A stretch of DNA of 64,000 nucleotides from Streptococcus halotolerans (GTDB lineage: Bacteria; Bacillota; Bacilli; Lactobacillales; Streptococcaceae): contig NZ_CP014835.1 of the NCBI RefSeq assembly GCF_001598035.1, positions 496,001 to 560,000 on the forward strand, written 5' to 3'. The translations under genes were made by a program, and so were the position numbers. The stretch's first letter is position 1. Each line of letters opens with the position of its first letter. Shown here in pieces: positions 46,479 to 56,055 of this stretch. The notes beneath the pieces are model-generated. The model was not told where the DNA came from. It did no database searches and saw nothing but the letters and a program-made list of their open reading frames with translations.

Positions 46479-46915
46479 TCAAAAAGGAACCTATCTAAAA
46501 AGACTGATATGGCATATCTTCAAATCTTTCTAAAAATAGAAGTCGTAAAGACACAAGATCTGAATGCTGTGAATGACACGTTTGATCATTTTGATGGTGT
46601 CATCTTTTGCTCCATAATAACCTAGAAAGGTTGATATGCTCCCCTTCTACTGACTTGCAAACGCCAACAGTCACTAGAAACAATAAAAGAGGTTTTTGTA
46701 TATCTCAGAAACGTCTGCAATTGCTAGACAAACACTCGAGAAGTGTCATCACATCATTAAAAGAATCCCTTTCTTGAGATGTGGCACAGGATGACTCCTC
46801 TGTTTCTTCTTTCTTCACTGCCTCATCGGCAGGAAGGAGTACCTTTTACTATCTGCGCTGGGATGACATAACATTTTTTGAGAGTTTTCATTAATATATT
46901 AGGACGGAGCTAGCT
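46479..46915. other. 437-base gap without a recognisable gene
   Basis: Only short interrupted frames are present, such as about 37 codons from ATG 46509. No terminator with a clear T run directly follows fhs. Nothing here could be named. Confidence 0.5.
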
Positions 46916-47476
46916 ATGTCTATAAAAATCATTGAAACCAAACGTTTAGTTTTGAGACCTTTTACCCTTGAAGACACAGAGTCTATGTTTCATCACTGGG
47001 CTAGTCATCAAGATAATGTCACATACGTTACTTGGCCAGCACACGACAATCAAGAAATCACTAGGAAGATAATATCTTCTTGGATAAAAGAGGAACGTGC
47101 TGGATACCATCATTGGGCCATTGTCGAAAAAGACCATCAGACACTGATAGGAAGCATTTCTATTGTGGATCACAACGAAGATACTCAAACAGCTGAAATT
47201 GGTTATATTTTAGGTAAAGAATACTGGGGTGCTGGCTTTATGACAGAAGCCCTGAAAGCTGTGATTGCAAGCTTGTTTGAAAAAACGAGCATCAATCGTA
47301 TTCAAGCGGTATTTGATACGGAAAATCCAGCTTCAGGAAAAGTTATGGCTAAAGCAGGTATGATCTATGAGGGGACACTGCGCCAAGCCTCTATCAATAA
47401 TAGAGGCCTAGTTGACATTGCTATCTTTGCTATTTTAAAATCAGATTATCTAAAGGAAAAGACAGATGATCATTAG
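46916..47476 (+). CDS. RimJ/RimL-type GNAT acetyltransferase
   Basis: 186-residue acetyltransferase. ETKRLVLRPFTLEDTESMF is the typical opening, EIGYILGKEYWGAGFMTEALKAVI carries the acetyl-CoA motif (about residues 90-115), and INRIQAVFDTENPASGKVMAKAGM closes the domain. Related proteins acetylate ribosomal protein N-termini, but the target here is unknown. It overlaps the next gene by 11 bases. Confidence 0.88.
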   Translation: MSIKIIETKRLVLRPFTLEDTESMFHHWASHQDNVTYVTWPAHDNQEITRKIISSWIKEERAGYHHWAIVEKDHQTLIGSISIVDHNEDTQTAEIGYILGKEYWGAGFMTEALKAVIASLFEKTSINRIQAVFDTENPASGKVMAKAGMIYEGTLRQASINNRGLVDIAIFAILKSDYLKEKTDDH

Positions 47477-47957
47477 ACGTGCGAAAAGTTCTGATGCTGA
47501 AGAACTCTTGAACATTTATGCTCCTTATGTAGAGAAAACGGCTATTACCTTCGAGTATACTGTTCCAAGTGTATCCGAATTTAAACATCGCATCCACCAG
47601 ACTTTGACGAGTTTTCCTTATTTGGTCTTCCAAGAAGATGAAGCGATTTTAGGTTATGCCTATGCCAGCTCTTATAAGGATCGCGCAGCCTATGATTGGG
47701 CTTGTGAAGTGTCTATTTATGTTGCAGAAAAAGCGCGTGGTAAGCAGATCGGAACAAGGTTGTATGATGCCTTAGAAAACGAATTAGAAAAAATGGGAAT
47801 AAAAACCGTTTTAGCTTGTATCACTTATCCTAATGAGGTCAGCATTGGTTTTCATCAAGATCGTGGTTATGAAAAAGTAGGTCATTTTACCAAAATGGGC
47901 TATAAATTTGAACGGTGGCACGATATCGTCTGGATGCAAAAACGTTTGGAGGACTAA
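47466..47957 (+). CDS. Phosphinothricin-type GNAT acetyltransferase
   Basis: 163-residue acetyltransferase of the Pat/YwnH group. IRRAKSSDAEELLNIYAPYV, the aromatic ITFEYTVPSVSEF segment, and EVSIYVAEKARGKQIGTRLYD (about residues 86-105) are typical, as is the ending VGHFTKMGYKFERWHDIVWM. Members acetylate toxic amino acids such as phosphinothricin or methionine sulfone; the natural substrate is unknown. It overlaps both neighbours' control signals. Confidence 0.88.
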   Translation: MIIRRAKSSDAEELLNIYAPYVEKTAITFEYTVPSVSEFKHRIHQTLTSFPYLVFQEDEAILGYAYASSYKDRAAYDWACEVSIYVAEKARGKQIGTRLYDALENELEKMGIKTVLACITYPNEVSIGFHQDRGYEKVGHFTKMGYKFERWHDIVWMQKRLED

Positions 47958-47959
47958 GA

Positions 47960-48244
47960 TTGGCAAAGCTTTATGAGTATCAATCAAAGATTTATTCTGC
48001 TGCACAAAAAGGTGGTGCCTATACCATTTTTCCTTATAATATTCGCACAGAATTCGGTAAGGGACGCGTGAAAGTTCATGTGACTTTTGATGGACATCCT
48101 TATGACGGATCTATTGTCAACATGGGCGTCAAAGATGACCAAGGTGACATTGCTTATATTATTGGTATTCGCAAGGACATTCAAAAAGCTATTGATAAAA
48201 CAATAGGTGATACGGTGACAATAACCGTTCAGGAAAGAGATTAA
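47960..48244 (+). CDS. DUF1905 family protein
   Basis: 94-residue protein. YTIFPYNIRTEFGKGRVKVHVTFDGHPYDG and the GIRKDIQKAIDKTIGDTVTITVQ ending match DUF1905, a small barrel of unknown function. The start is TTG at 47960, because TTGGAGG sits seven bases upstream. A longer frame from 47915 would run inside the acetyltransferase and has no ribosome site. Probably co-transcribed with the two acetyltransferases. Confidence 0.8.
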   Translation: MAKLYEYQSKIYSAAQKGGAYTIFPYNIRTEFGKGRVKVHVTFDGHPYDGSIVNMGVKDDQGDIAYIIGIRKDIQKAIDKTIGDTVTITVQERD

Positions 48245-48335
48245 CTCGTTACTAAGGGGTGCAGTTTTCTGAAATATTCCCTTTTAGAAAAAGTGAAAAA
48301 GTAATCAATTTAAAATCTCTTTTTGCCTATTTTTC

Positions 48336-48344
48336 TGCTATAAT
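48336..48344 (+). promoter_or_regulatory. Extended -10 promoter of the first cardiolipin synthase
   Basis: TGCTATAAT (TG-N-TATAAT) lies 36 bases before the proposed ATT start. Confidence 0.65.
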
Positions 48345-48380
48345 ATTTTATAATTAATTCTAGATTGAGAGGAAAGAAAC

Positions 48381-49949
48381 ATTTACGAAAAAGAAAAAAT
48401 CATAACCTTATTAGATCGTGGTAAACGAGGTTTTTTACGAGGAATCTTTAGTCGGACAACAGTTATTGCTATCTTGCTAATTTTACAGATTCTTTTTTTT
48501 GTTGCTTCATATCGTTGGTTCCAAACTTATAAGGTTCAATTTGAGATTTTTGAAATCATTTTATCTATTGTGACAGTTTTGTATCTTATCAATAGTGATA
48601 TGGATTCAACAGCCGTTATCACTTGGTTGTTGATTTTGGTGCCTTTCCCACTGATCGGTAGTTTATTCTTGCTTTACACTAAACGCGATTTTGGCTTTAA
48701 AGCTATGAAAGCGGGAATTCAACGGACAATTGATGCGACCCAACCCTACCTTATCCAAGACGCAGAAGCCGTTTTGGAGTTGAAAAATCGCCATTCTAGC
48801 AACTATAATCTCATTTCGTATTTAGAACATTCGAGCGGTCACTTTCCAGTTTATCGCCAAACCGATGTGACCTATTTTGCCTCTGGAGAAGAAAAGTTTA
48901 CAGCCCTCAAAGAAGAACTCCGCAAAGCTAAAAAATATATTTTCCTCGAATACTTTATCATCGGTGAAGGCCTGATGTGGGGGGAAATACTAGCCATTCT
49001 TGAACAGAAAGCAGCAGAAGGAGTTGAAGTTCGTGTCATGTATGATGGAATGATTGAATTTTCAACACTAAGTTTTGATTATACTAAACGTTTAGAAAAA
49101 ATCGGTATCAAAGCCAAATCGTTTGCACCACTTTCCCCATTTATTTCAACATATTATAACTACCGTGACCATCGTAAAATTTTAGTCATTGACGGTAAGG
49201 TAGCTTTCACGGGTGGAATCAATCTATCAGATGAATACATCAATCACGTTGAACGCTTTGGCCATTGGAAAGACACAGCAATCATGCTAAAAGGTCGTGC
49301 GGTAGATACCTTTACTATCTTGTTCTTACAGATGTGGAATATCGATCAAGACGACGTTGAAGTTGAACCTTATCTTGCCTTACACGAGCACCGTCATAAT
49401 AATGGGTTTATCGTGCCTTACGGAGATTCACCTTTAGATGATGACAAAATCGGTGAGAATGTCTACATTGATATTTTAAACCAGGCTAGAGACTACGTTC
49501 ATATCATGACCCCTTACTTAATACTTGACGGTGAACTAGCTCATGCTTTAAAGTTTGCTGCCCAACGTGGTGTTGATGTGAAAATCATCATGCCAGGTAT
49601 TGCAGATAAGAAGATTGCCAATGCCCTTGCTAAAACCTACTATGCTTCTTTGATCAAGGCAGGCGTCAAAATCTACGAGTACACCCCTGGTTTTATCCAC
49701 GCTAAAGTGTTTGTCAGCGATCGCTACAAGGCAGTTGTAGGAACGATTAATTTAGACTATCGCAGTCTTTACCATCATTTTGAATGTGCCACTTACATGT
49801 ATCAAGTATCATGTATTCCTCAAATCGAGAATGACTTCCAAGCGACACTGCTTCAAAGTCATCTGGTTAGCTTAGAAGAGGTTCAGGATCGACCATTCAT
49901 CACAAAAGCTGTCGGTACATTAGCCAAAACAATAGCCCCATTGATGTAG
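48381..49949 (+). CDS. cls: Cardiolipin synthase 1, probable ATT start
   Basis: About 522-residue membrane phospholipase D-type enzyme. Two N-terminal helices are followed by two HKD-related motifs: YRDHRKILVIDGKVAFTGG and GFIHAKVFVSDRYKAVVGT. It condenses phosphatidylglycerol to cardiolipin. No ATG, GTG or TTG with a ribosome site opens the frame. The frame runs back in phase to ATT 48381, with GAGAGG eight bases upstream, and the extra residues (YEKEKIITLLDRGKRGFLRG) align with the paralogue at 50082. TTG 48474 is the next option but would cut into the first helix and has no such site. Confidence 0.88.
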   Translation: MYEKEKIITLLDRGKRGFLRGIFSRTTVIAILLILQILFFVASYRWFQTYKVQFEIFEIILSIVTVLYLINSDMDSTAVITWLLILVPFPLIGSLFLLYTKRDFGFKAMKAGIQRTIDATQPYLIQDAEAVLELKNRHSSNYNLISYLEHSSGHFPVYRQTDVTYFASGEEKFTALKEELRKAKKYIFLEYFIIGEGLMWGEILAILEQKAAEGVEVRVMYDGMIEFSTLSFDYTKRLEKIGIKAKSFAPLSPFISTYYNYRDHRKILVIDGKVAFTGGINLSDEYINHVERFGHWKDTAIMLKGRAVDTFTILFLQMWNIDQDDVEVEPYLALHEHRHNNGFIVPYGDSPLDDDKIGENVYIDILNQARDYVHIMTPYLILDGELAHALKFAAQRGVDVKIIMPGIADKKIANALAKTYYASLIKAGVKIYEYTPGFIHAKVFVSDRYKAVVGTINLDYRSLYHHFECATYMYQVSCIPQIENDFQATLLQSHLVSLEEVQDRPFITKAVGTLAKTIAPLM

Positions 49950-49988
49950 ATTCAAAATAGTGGGTGTTGTCATATCACTCAAGGGCCT

Positions 49989-50042
49989 GAGAGCTATACA
50001 GATCTTTAAACAGTTTAAAAAGTTCTGTATAGCTCTCTTTTT
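49989..50042 (+). terminator. Terminator of cardiolipin synthase 1
   Basis: GAGAGCTATACAGA pairs with TCTGTATAGCTCTC over 21 bases, then TTTTT. The T run abuts the next gene's extended -10 box. Confidence 0.92.
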
Positions 50043-50050
50043 GATATAAT
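50042..50050 (+). promoter_or_regulatory. Extended -10 promoter of the second cardiolipin synthase
   Basis: TGATATAAT directly follows the T run of the preceding terminator. Confidence 0.6.
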
Positions 50051-50081
50051 AAAAGATAGTTTATCTGTTAAAGGAGAAGCC

Positions 50082-51668
50082 ATGGCTAAACGTCGTTCTG
50101 GTAAGAGACTCCCCATCACGCGACTCTTGCCTAAAAACCACTCGAGTATTGGTCGAGCTATATTCAGCCGAGGGGCTATTATTCTTTTGGCTATTTTATT
50201 AGAACTTATCTTCATAGGACTTGGATTTTTATGGTTTAATCGATTGTCTTTAAGAGTTGTTTATCTAGAACATCTTGTCGGGGCTTTAGTGGTTATTTAT
50301 CTGTTCAACAGTAAAATGGATGCTGTTTCTAAGAATACGTGGCTTATGCTAATGATGCTTTTTCCTATCTTCGGGTCTCTCTTTTTTCTTTACACTAAAA
50401 CAGACATTGGTGTTAGAGATTTAAAACGTAAAGTGATCCAGTATACAGATGAAGCAGCTAAGCATCTCAATCAAGACACTGAATTGCTCACAACCATTAA
50501 AGACAATCATCCCCATACCTATCAATTAGTGACTTATCTCAATAAAAGTCCTGGCCATTTTCCAACCTACGAAGGTAGCCGTATAACCTATTATGCTTTA
50601 GGAGATGATTTCTTCCCAGCTTTTAAAGAAGCCCTATTAAAAGCCCAATCTTATATTTTTTTAGAATACTTCATTATTGAAGAAGGCATCATGTGGGGAG
50701 AGATTCTGACCATTCTAGAACAAAAAGTTAATGAGGGTGTTGAGGTTCGAGTCCTCTATGATGGTATGATTGAATTAAGTACACTTAGCCACGACTACGC
50801 AGATCGAATGAAAGCCTTAGGGATTGACGCGCGTGCTTTTGCTCCAATACGACCATTTTTATCCACTTATTATAACTATCGTGACCATCGTAAAATCACT
50901 GTTATTGATGGACAAGTGGCCTTTACAGGAGGCGTTAACTTAGCCGATGAGTACATCAATCAAATTGATCGATTTGGTCGATGGAAGGATAATGCTATTA
51001 AAATCGAAGGGCAGGCTGTGCAGACCTTTAAAGCACTCTTTTTAACCATGTGGTCGACAACGAGCGATGAAGATGATTTTGGAAACTTTCTGTTGGATTC
51101 CCCTTTGAGTGTTGAGTCTCCTGGTTATGTTGCCCCCTATGGAAATTCTCCAATGAATTACCACCATATTGCTGAAAATGTCTATATTGATATTTTAAAT
51201 AATGCGAAAGACTACGTTCACATCATGACACCATACCTTGTGATTGATAGTGAGATGATGCATGCTCTTACCTTTGCCGCTGAACGAGGAGTAGAAGTGT
51301 CCCTTATCATGCCTGGTATCCCTGATAAGCCTTACGCCTTTATTTTGGGTGAGACCTATTTTAAAGAATTGCTTGATGCCGGCGTTTCTATTTACCGTTA
51401 TTCTCCTGGATTTGTTCATTCTAAACTCTTTGTTAGCGATGATATCAAAGCCACTGTCGGAACAATTAATCTAGACTATCGGAGCTTGTACCACCATTTT
51501 GAGTGTGGTGTCTACATGTATCGTTCTGAAGCTGTTAAGGACGTTGAAAAAGATTTTCAGGAAACGTTAACCAAGTGCCAACGTGTAAATTACCTTAGTC
51601 TAAAAGCAAGACCACCTTTACGAAAAATCAGTGGTTATTTACTCAAAACAATAGCACCCCTCTTGTAA
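50082..51668 (+). CDS. cls: Cardiolipin synthase 2
   Basis: 528-residue paralogue of the preceding gene with the same layout: a basic N-terminus, helices at about residues 32-52 and 60-75, then YRDHRKITVIDGQVAFTGG and GFVHSKLFVSDDIKATVGT. Both HKD-type active-site motifs are intact. The two enzymes differ most in the N-terminus and the central linker, so they are an old duplication rather than a recent one. AAAGGAG precedes the ATG. Confidence 0.93.
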   Translation: MAKRRSGKRLPITRLLPKNHSSIGRAIFSRGAIILLAILLELIFIGLGFLWFNRLSLRVVYLEHLVGALVVIYLFNSKMDAVSKNTWLMLMMLFPIFGSLFFLYTKTDIGVRDLKRKVIQYTDEAAKHLNQDTELLTTIKDNHPHTYQLVTYLNKSPGHFPTYEGSRITYYALGDDFFPAFKEALLKAQSYIFLEYFIIEEGIMWGEILTILEQKVNEGVEVRVLYDGMIELSTLSHDYADRMKALGIDARAFAPIRPFLSTYYNYRDHRKITVIDGQVAFTGGVNLADEYINQIDRFGRWKDNAIKIEGQAVQTFKALFLTMWSTTSDEDDFGNFLLDSPLSVESPGYVAPYGNSPMNYHHIAENVYIDILNNAKDYVHIMTPYLVIDSEMMHALTFAAERGVEVSLIMPGIPDKPYAFILGETYFKELLDAGVSIYRYSPGFVHSKLFVSDDIKATVGTINLDYRSLYHHFECGVYMYRSEAVKDVEKDFQETLTKCQRVNYLSLKARPPLRKISGYLLKTIAPLL

Positions 51669-51691
51669 TATGACACCTTTCATGGTAAGAT
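51663..51691 (+). promoter_or_regulatory. Promoter of the asd-type small RNA
   Basis: TTGTAA, 17-base spacer, TAAGAT preceded by TGG. The -35 overlaps the stop codon of the second cardiolipin synthase gene. Confidence 0.65.
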
Positions 51692-51697
51692 ATGTAG

Positions 51698-51840
51698 TAT
51701 GCGATGAGTCGATTGTGGTTTTAACCACTATTGCGCTGGGAGGTCATTAAGGCAGGAAGCCGACCTTGGTAAGTTGTGTGAACCTTCTTACCTCACTATT
51801 AAGTGCCCTAGTCCTCTGTCTATAGACAGGGGATTTTTTA
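51698..51840 (+). ncRNA. asd RNA motif small RNA
   Basis: A structured stretch directly upstream of asd: hairpin GTGGT/ACCAC (51715-51728), a GGTC...GACC stem enclosing GGC-AGGAA-GCC, a GGTAAG/CTTACC hairpin, and a closing terminator CCTCTGTC/GACAGGGG with a T run (51812-51840). Position and conserved-looking core (GGGAGGTCATTAAGGCAGG) fit the asd RNA motif known in streptococci, which is expressed as a discrete small RNA of unknown function. It has its own promoter and terminator, and asd has a separate promoter behind it. Confidence 0.78.
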
Positions 51841-51851
51841 TTTTCCAAATA

Positions 51852-51879
51852 TTGCAATTTAACTGAAAAATAGTATAAT
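51852..51879 (+). promoter_or_regulatory. asd promoter
   Basis: TTGCAA, 16-base spacer, TATAAT; located after the terminator of the small RNA. Confidence 0.7.
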
Positions 51880-51943
51880 GAAAACTAAGAAATTTTTAGA
51901 AAATTAGGACGATAGTTTTCTAAAAGAGAAAAAGAGGTTTACT

Positions 51944-53020
51944 ATGGGATATACAGTTGCAGTCGTCGGTGCCACAGGTGCTGTCGGTACACAGATGATC
52001 AAGATGTTAGAAGAATCAACGCTGCCAATCGATAAGATTCTTTACCTCTCGTCTAATCGTTCAGCAGGTACGATACTACCATTCAGGGGACAAAATGTAA
52101 CTGTCGAATTGACTACCGAAGAGTCTTTTGATGGTGTAGATATTGCACTCTTTTCTGCTGGAGGCTCAACATCTGCTAAGTTTGCGCCATACGCTGTCAA
52201 AGCAGGAGCTGTGGTCGTTGATAATACGTCGTATTTTAGACAACACTCTGAGGTTCCTTTAGTGGTTCCAGAAGTCAACGCCCACGCTATGAAGAACCAC
52301 AAGGGTATTATTGCTTGTCCAAATTGCTCAACTATTCAAATGATGGTTGCTCTTGAGCCTATCCGTCAAAAGTGGGGCCTAAATCGCATCATCGTTTCAA
52401 CCTATCAAGCTGTTTCAGGAGCAGGGCAATCAGCTATCAATGAAACTGAGAATCAACTACGTCAAGTTTTAAACGATGGTATTGACCCTAAAGATGTGAC
52501 GGCTACGGTCCTTCCTTCTGGTGGTGATAACAAACATTACCCCATTGCTTTTAATGCACTTCCGCAAATCGATGTTTTCACAGATAATGATTACACCTAC
52601 GAAGAAATGAAAATGACAATGGAAACTAAGAAAATCATGGAAGATGATACGATTGCAGTTTCAGCAACTTGTGTCCGTATCCCAGTTCTTTCAGCCCATT
52701 CTGAGTCAGTCTATATCGAAACAAAAGAAGTAGCAGCCATTGATCAGGTAAAAGAAGCTATCGCCGCCTTTCCTGGTGCTGTTTTAGAAGATGATGTAGC
52801 TCACCAAATTTACCCTCAAGCTGTCAATGCGGTTGGCAGTCGTGATACCTTTGTCGGGCGGATTCGTAAAGATTTAGATCAAGAAAATGGTATTCATATG
52901 TGGGTTGTTTCCGATAATCTTCTCAAAGGCGCTGCTTGGAATTCTGTCCAAATCGCTGAAACACTGCACAAAGAAGGACTCGTGCGTGCAACTAATGACC
53001 TTACATTTGAATTGAAATAA
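51944..53020 (+). CDS. asd: Aspartate-semialdehyde dehydrogenase
   Basis: 358-residue enzyme. The NADP-binding [18 protein letters not shown] opens the protein. The catalytic Cys is in [16 protein letters not shown] (about residue 127) and the acid-base His in [14 protein letters not shown] (about 250). It reduces aspartyl phosphate to the semialdehyde used for lysine/diaminopimelate, threonine and methionine. AAAGAGG precedes the ATG. dapA follows. Confidence 0.95.
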   Translation: MGYTVAVVGATGAVGTQMIKMLEESTLPIDKILYLSSNRSAGTILPFRGQNVTVELTTEESFDGVDIALFSAGGSTSAKFAPYAVKAGAVVVDNTSYFRQHSEVPLVVPEVNAHAMKNHKGIIACPNCSTIQMMVALEPIRQKWGLNRIIVSTYQAVSGAGQSAINETENQLRQVLNDGIDPKDVTATVLPSGGDNKHYPIAFNALPQIDVFTDNDYTYEEMKMTMETKKIMEDDTIAVSATCVRIPVLSAHSESVYIETKEVAAIDQVKEAIAAFPGAVLEDDVAHQIYPQAVNAVGSRDTFVGRIRKDLDQENGIHMWVVSDNLLKGAAWNSVQIAETLHKEGLVRATNDLTFELK

Positions 53021-53060
53021 GCACCAGTTCTCATTTGGGCAACCTAGCTATTTAGTGATA

Positions 53061-53109
53061 AGATATTATCTAAATACTCACCCCCTTAGCCACTATTGAG
53101 ATAATATCT
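53061..53109. repeat. 11-bp inverted repeat in the asd-dapA gap
   Basis: AGATATTATCT (53061-53071) and AGATAATATCT (53099-53109) are exact inverse copies around a 27-base loop containing ACTCACCCCCTTAG. There is no T run, so it is not a normal terminator. Confidence 0.65.
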
Positions 53110-53144
53110 AGTTTTAAGCTTCCTATGTTAAAGAGAGGGAAAAT

Positions 53145-54074
53145 ATGTCAATTGAACAATTGCGAAACGCCAAAATCATCACCGCAATGGTGACACCATT
53201 CAAAGAAGATGGTTCGATTCACTATGATGCTCTACCAAAATTAATAGAACACTTACTTGAACATCATACAGAAGGTCTGTTATTAGCCGGAACAACAGCC
53301 GAAAGCCCAACCTTAACACATGAAGAAGAGTTAGACTTATTCGCAGCTGTTCAAAAAATTGTCAATGGGCGTGTCCCCTTGATTGCTGGTATTGGGACCA
53401 ACGACACCCGTGATTCTGTTGAATTTGCTAAAGAAGTGGCAGAATTTGGCGGCTTCGCTGCAGGTTTAGCGATTGTTCCATACTACAATAAGCCTACCCA
53501 AGAGGGACTCTATCAACATTTTACAGCGATTGCAGATGCCAGTAACTTGCCAATTATCATTTACAATATCCCAGGTCGTGTCGTTGTCACGCTGGAGCCT
53601 GAAACCATGTTACGTCTTGCTCAACATCCCAATATCATCGGTGTTAAAGAGTGCACAAGCCTTGAAAACATTGCCTATCTCGTTGAGCAGTCACCAGAAG
53701 ATTTCCTAATATATACTGGTGAAGATGGCGAAGCTTTCCATGCCTTAGCTCTAGGAGCAGATGGAGTTATTTCTGTCGCATCTCACACCAATGGCGATGA
53801 GATGTATGAGATGCTAGACGCACTTGAGCGAGGTAATCTTAAAAAAGCAGCCCAAATGCAACGTCACTTTATTCCAAAAGTCAATGCTTTGTTCTCGGTT
53901 TCCAGTCCAGCGCCAGTCAAAGCCGTCCTAAATCACCAAGGATTTGAAGTAGGACCATTACGTTTGCCGCTAGTTTCTTGTACCAACCAACAAGCCAACG
54001 ACATTATTCAAGTTGTTTTAAGCCAAGAACCATCACAACCTATTAGAGGCGTGTTAAGACCAACCGAGTACTAG
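53145..54074 (+). CDS. dapA: 4-hydroxy-tetrahydrodipicolinate synthase
   Basis: 309-residue class I aldolase. [19 protein letters not shown] near residue 45, the Tyr in [10 protein letters not shown] (about 140) and the Schiff-base Lys in [13 protein letters not shown] (about 168) are in place. It condenses pyruvate with aspartate semialdehyde, the first committed step to lysine and diaminopimelate. GAGAGGG precedes the ATG. About 15 residues longer than usual at the C-terminus. Confidence 0.94.
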   Translation: MSIEQLRNAKIITAMVTPFKEDGSIHYDALPKLIEHLLEHHTEGLLLAGTTAESPTLTHEEELDLFAAVQKIVNGRVPLIAGIGTNDTRDSVEFAKEVAEFGGFAAGLAIVPYYNKPTQEGLYQHFTAIADASNLPIIIYNIPGRVVVTLEPETMLRLAQHPNIIGVKECTSLENIAYLVEQSPEDFLIYTGEDGEAFHALALGADGVISVASHTNGDEMYEMLDALERGNLKKAAQMQRHFIPKVNALFSVSSPAPVKAVLNHQGFEVGPLRLPLVSCTNQQANDIIQVVLSQEPSQPIRGVLRPTEY

Positions 54075-54753
54075 GGGATTAATAGAGCGCTAGCATTGAG
54101 CAGCTTACCTCTACGTCGACGGTTCTCATTAAAAAGTAGAGAATAGTCGAGTAAATGGCTACCTCTCAAATAAACAGCAACTTACTAAAAGTTTAGGTTA
54201 TAATCTTGGCAATGCTCTAAAAAGTCACTCAGATGTTTGCCTTTACTGTTCGAAAGAAGAACGCCTGTAAAGTAATATCCTTTATCATAAACAAAGAACC
54301 TACCATGTTAATAGTCATTAAAAGTAGCTAAGTATTGATCGCAATATGAAACAAAAACGTACAATCATGGTAGCTATTGTTTTGGCATGTTTACTAAATT
54401 TCCATCAGTGCTTCAAGAACAGTATCGCCATTAAGCAATACTGTTCTCGAGGCACTTTTTATTCAGATGTGGTTTCAGTTCATTATGCTTAGATTCAAAT
54501 GACAGTACTATATAGTATTTTGAATTAAGGTTGGTACATCATCGCTTTCGTCTTGCCCTACTCAAGTGCTGCCCGTATCTCAGTTCTTTGTCTCAAAGTT
54601 AATTCATTCAACTATAACATCACAAAATCAACTTCTGTCAAACTGGAAATTTTAGATTGGACACACCCTTTTCTAAATGACAGAGGGGTGGAGATTAAGA
54701 GTTTAATGTTGATTGACTCACTTTTCTGAGCAGTTTCTTTTTTAAATCAAACT
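54075..54753. other. Gene-poor gap between dapA and ldh
   Basis: About 680 bases without a supported gene. A 48-codon frame from ATG 54346 begins like a membrane-protein N-terminus (VAIVLACLL) but has no ribosome site. A strong terminator-like hairpin lies at 54408-54466 with no gene to serve. Confidence 0.5.
54408..54466 (+). terminator. Orphan terminator hairpin
   Basis: GTGCTTCAAGAACAGTAT pairs with ATACTGTTCTCGAGGCAC around a 12-base loop, then TTTTTATT. It is about 330 bases beyond the dapA stop. Confidence 0.75.
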
Positions 54754-54802
54754 AAAAAGGTTGAAGAAAGTTATCCAATATGGATGTTTCTTCAACCTTT
54801 TT
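54754..54802. terminator. Terminator of ldh (bidirectional)
   Basis: AAAAAGGTTGAAGAAA pairs with TTTCTTCAACCTTTTT; on the minus strand it directly follows the ldh stop. Confidence 0.9.
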
Positions 54803-54810
54803 ATTATGGT

Positions 54811-55803
<993 letters not shown>

Positions 55804-56013
55804 CTAAACATCTCCTTAATTTTTTTGGGGCGTCTCCCCATACAATTGTATTTTATCATTTTAGGTGATTGATGTCACGTATTTCTTAAGCATTCTAAGA
55901 AAATAGATGAAATATTTCTTGATAAGTTGCTTCGAATTTCTGAAAATATAGTGAAAACTATAATTAACAAACTTTCTAATAACAAGTAAAGTGTCTATGA
56001 TTCACGAAAATTA

Positions 56014-56022
56014 TGGTATAAT
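56014..56022 (+). promoter_or_regulatory. gyrA extended -10 promoter
   Basis: TGGTATAAT is a full extended -10 box, 34 bases before the gyrA start. Confidence 0.65.
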
Positions 56023-56055
56023 AGTAGAGATAAAGACTTATAGAAAGAGATGAAA

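Noticed and set aside
46479..46915. A small gene between fhs and the acetyltransferases
   Set aside because: Frames are short, interrupted and lack ribosome sites; no family pattern was recognised.
51698..51840. T-box, lysine riboswitch or 4.5S RNA as the identity of the RNA before asd
   Set aside because: There is no T-box GGTGG core, no lysine-riboswitch core pattern, and the SRP tetraloop and asymmetric loop are missing; the asd motif fits better.
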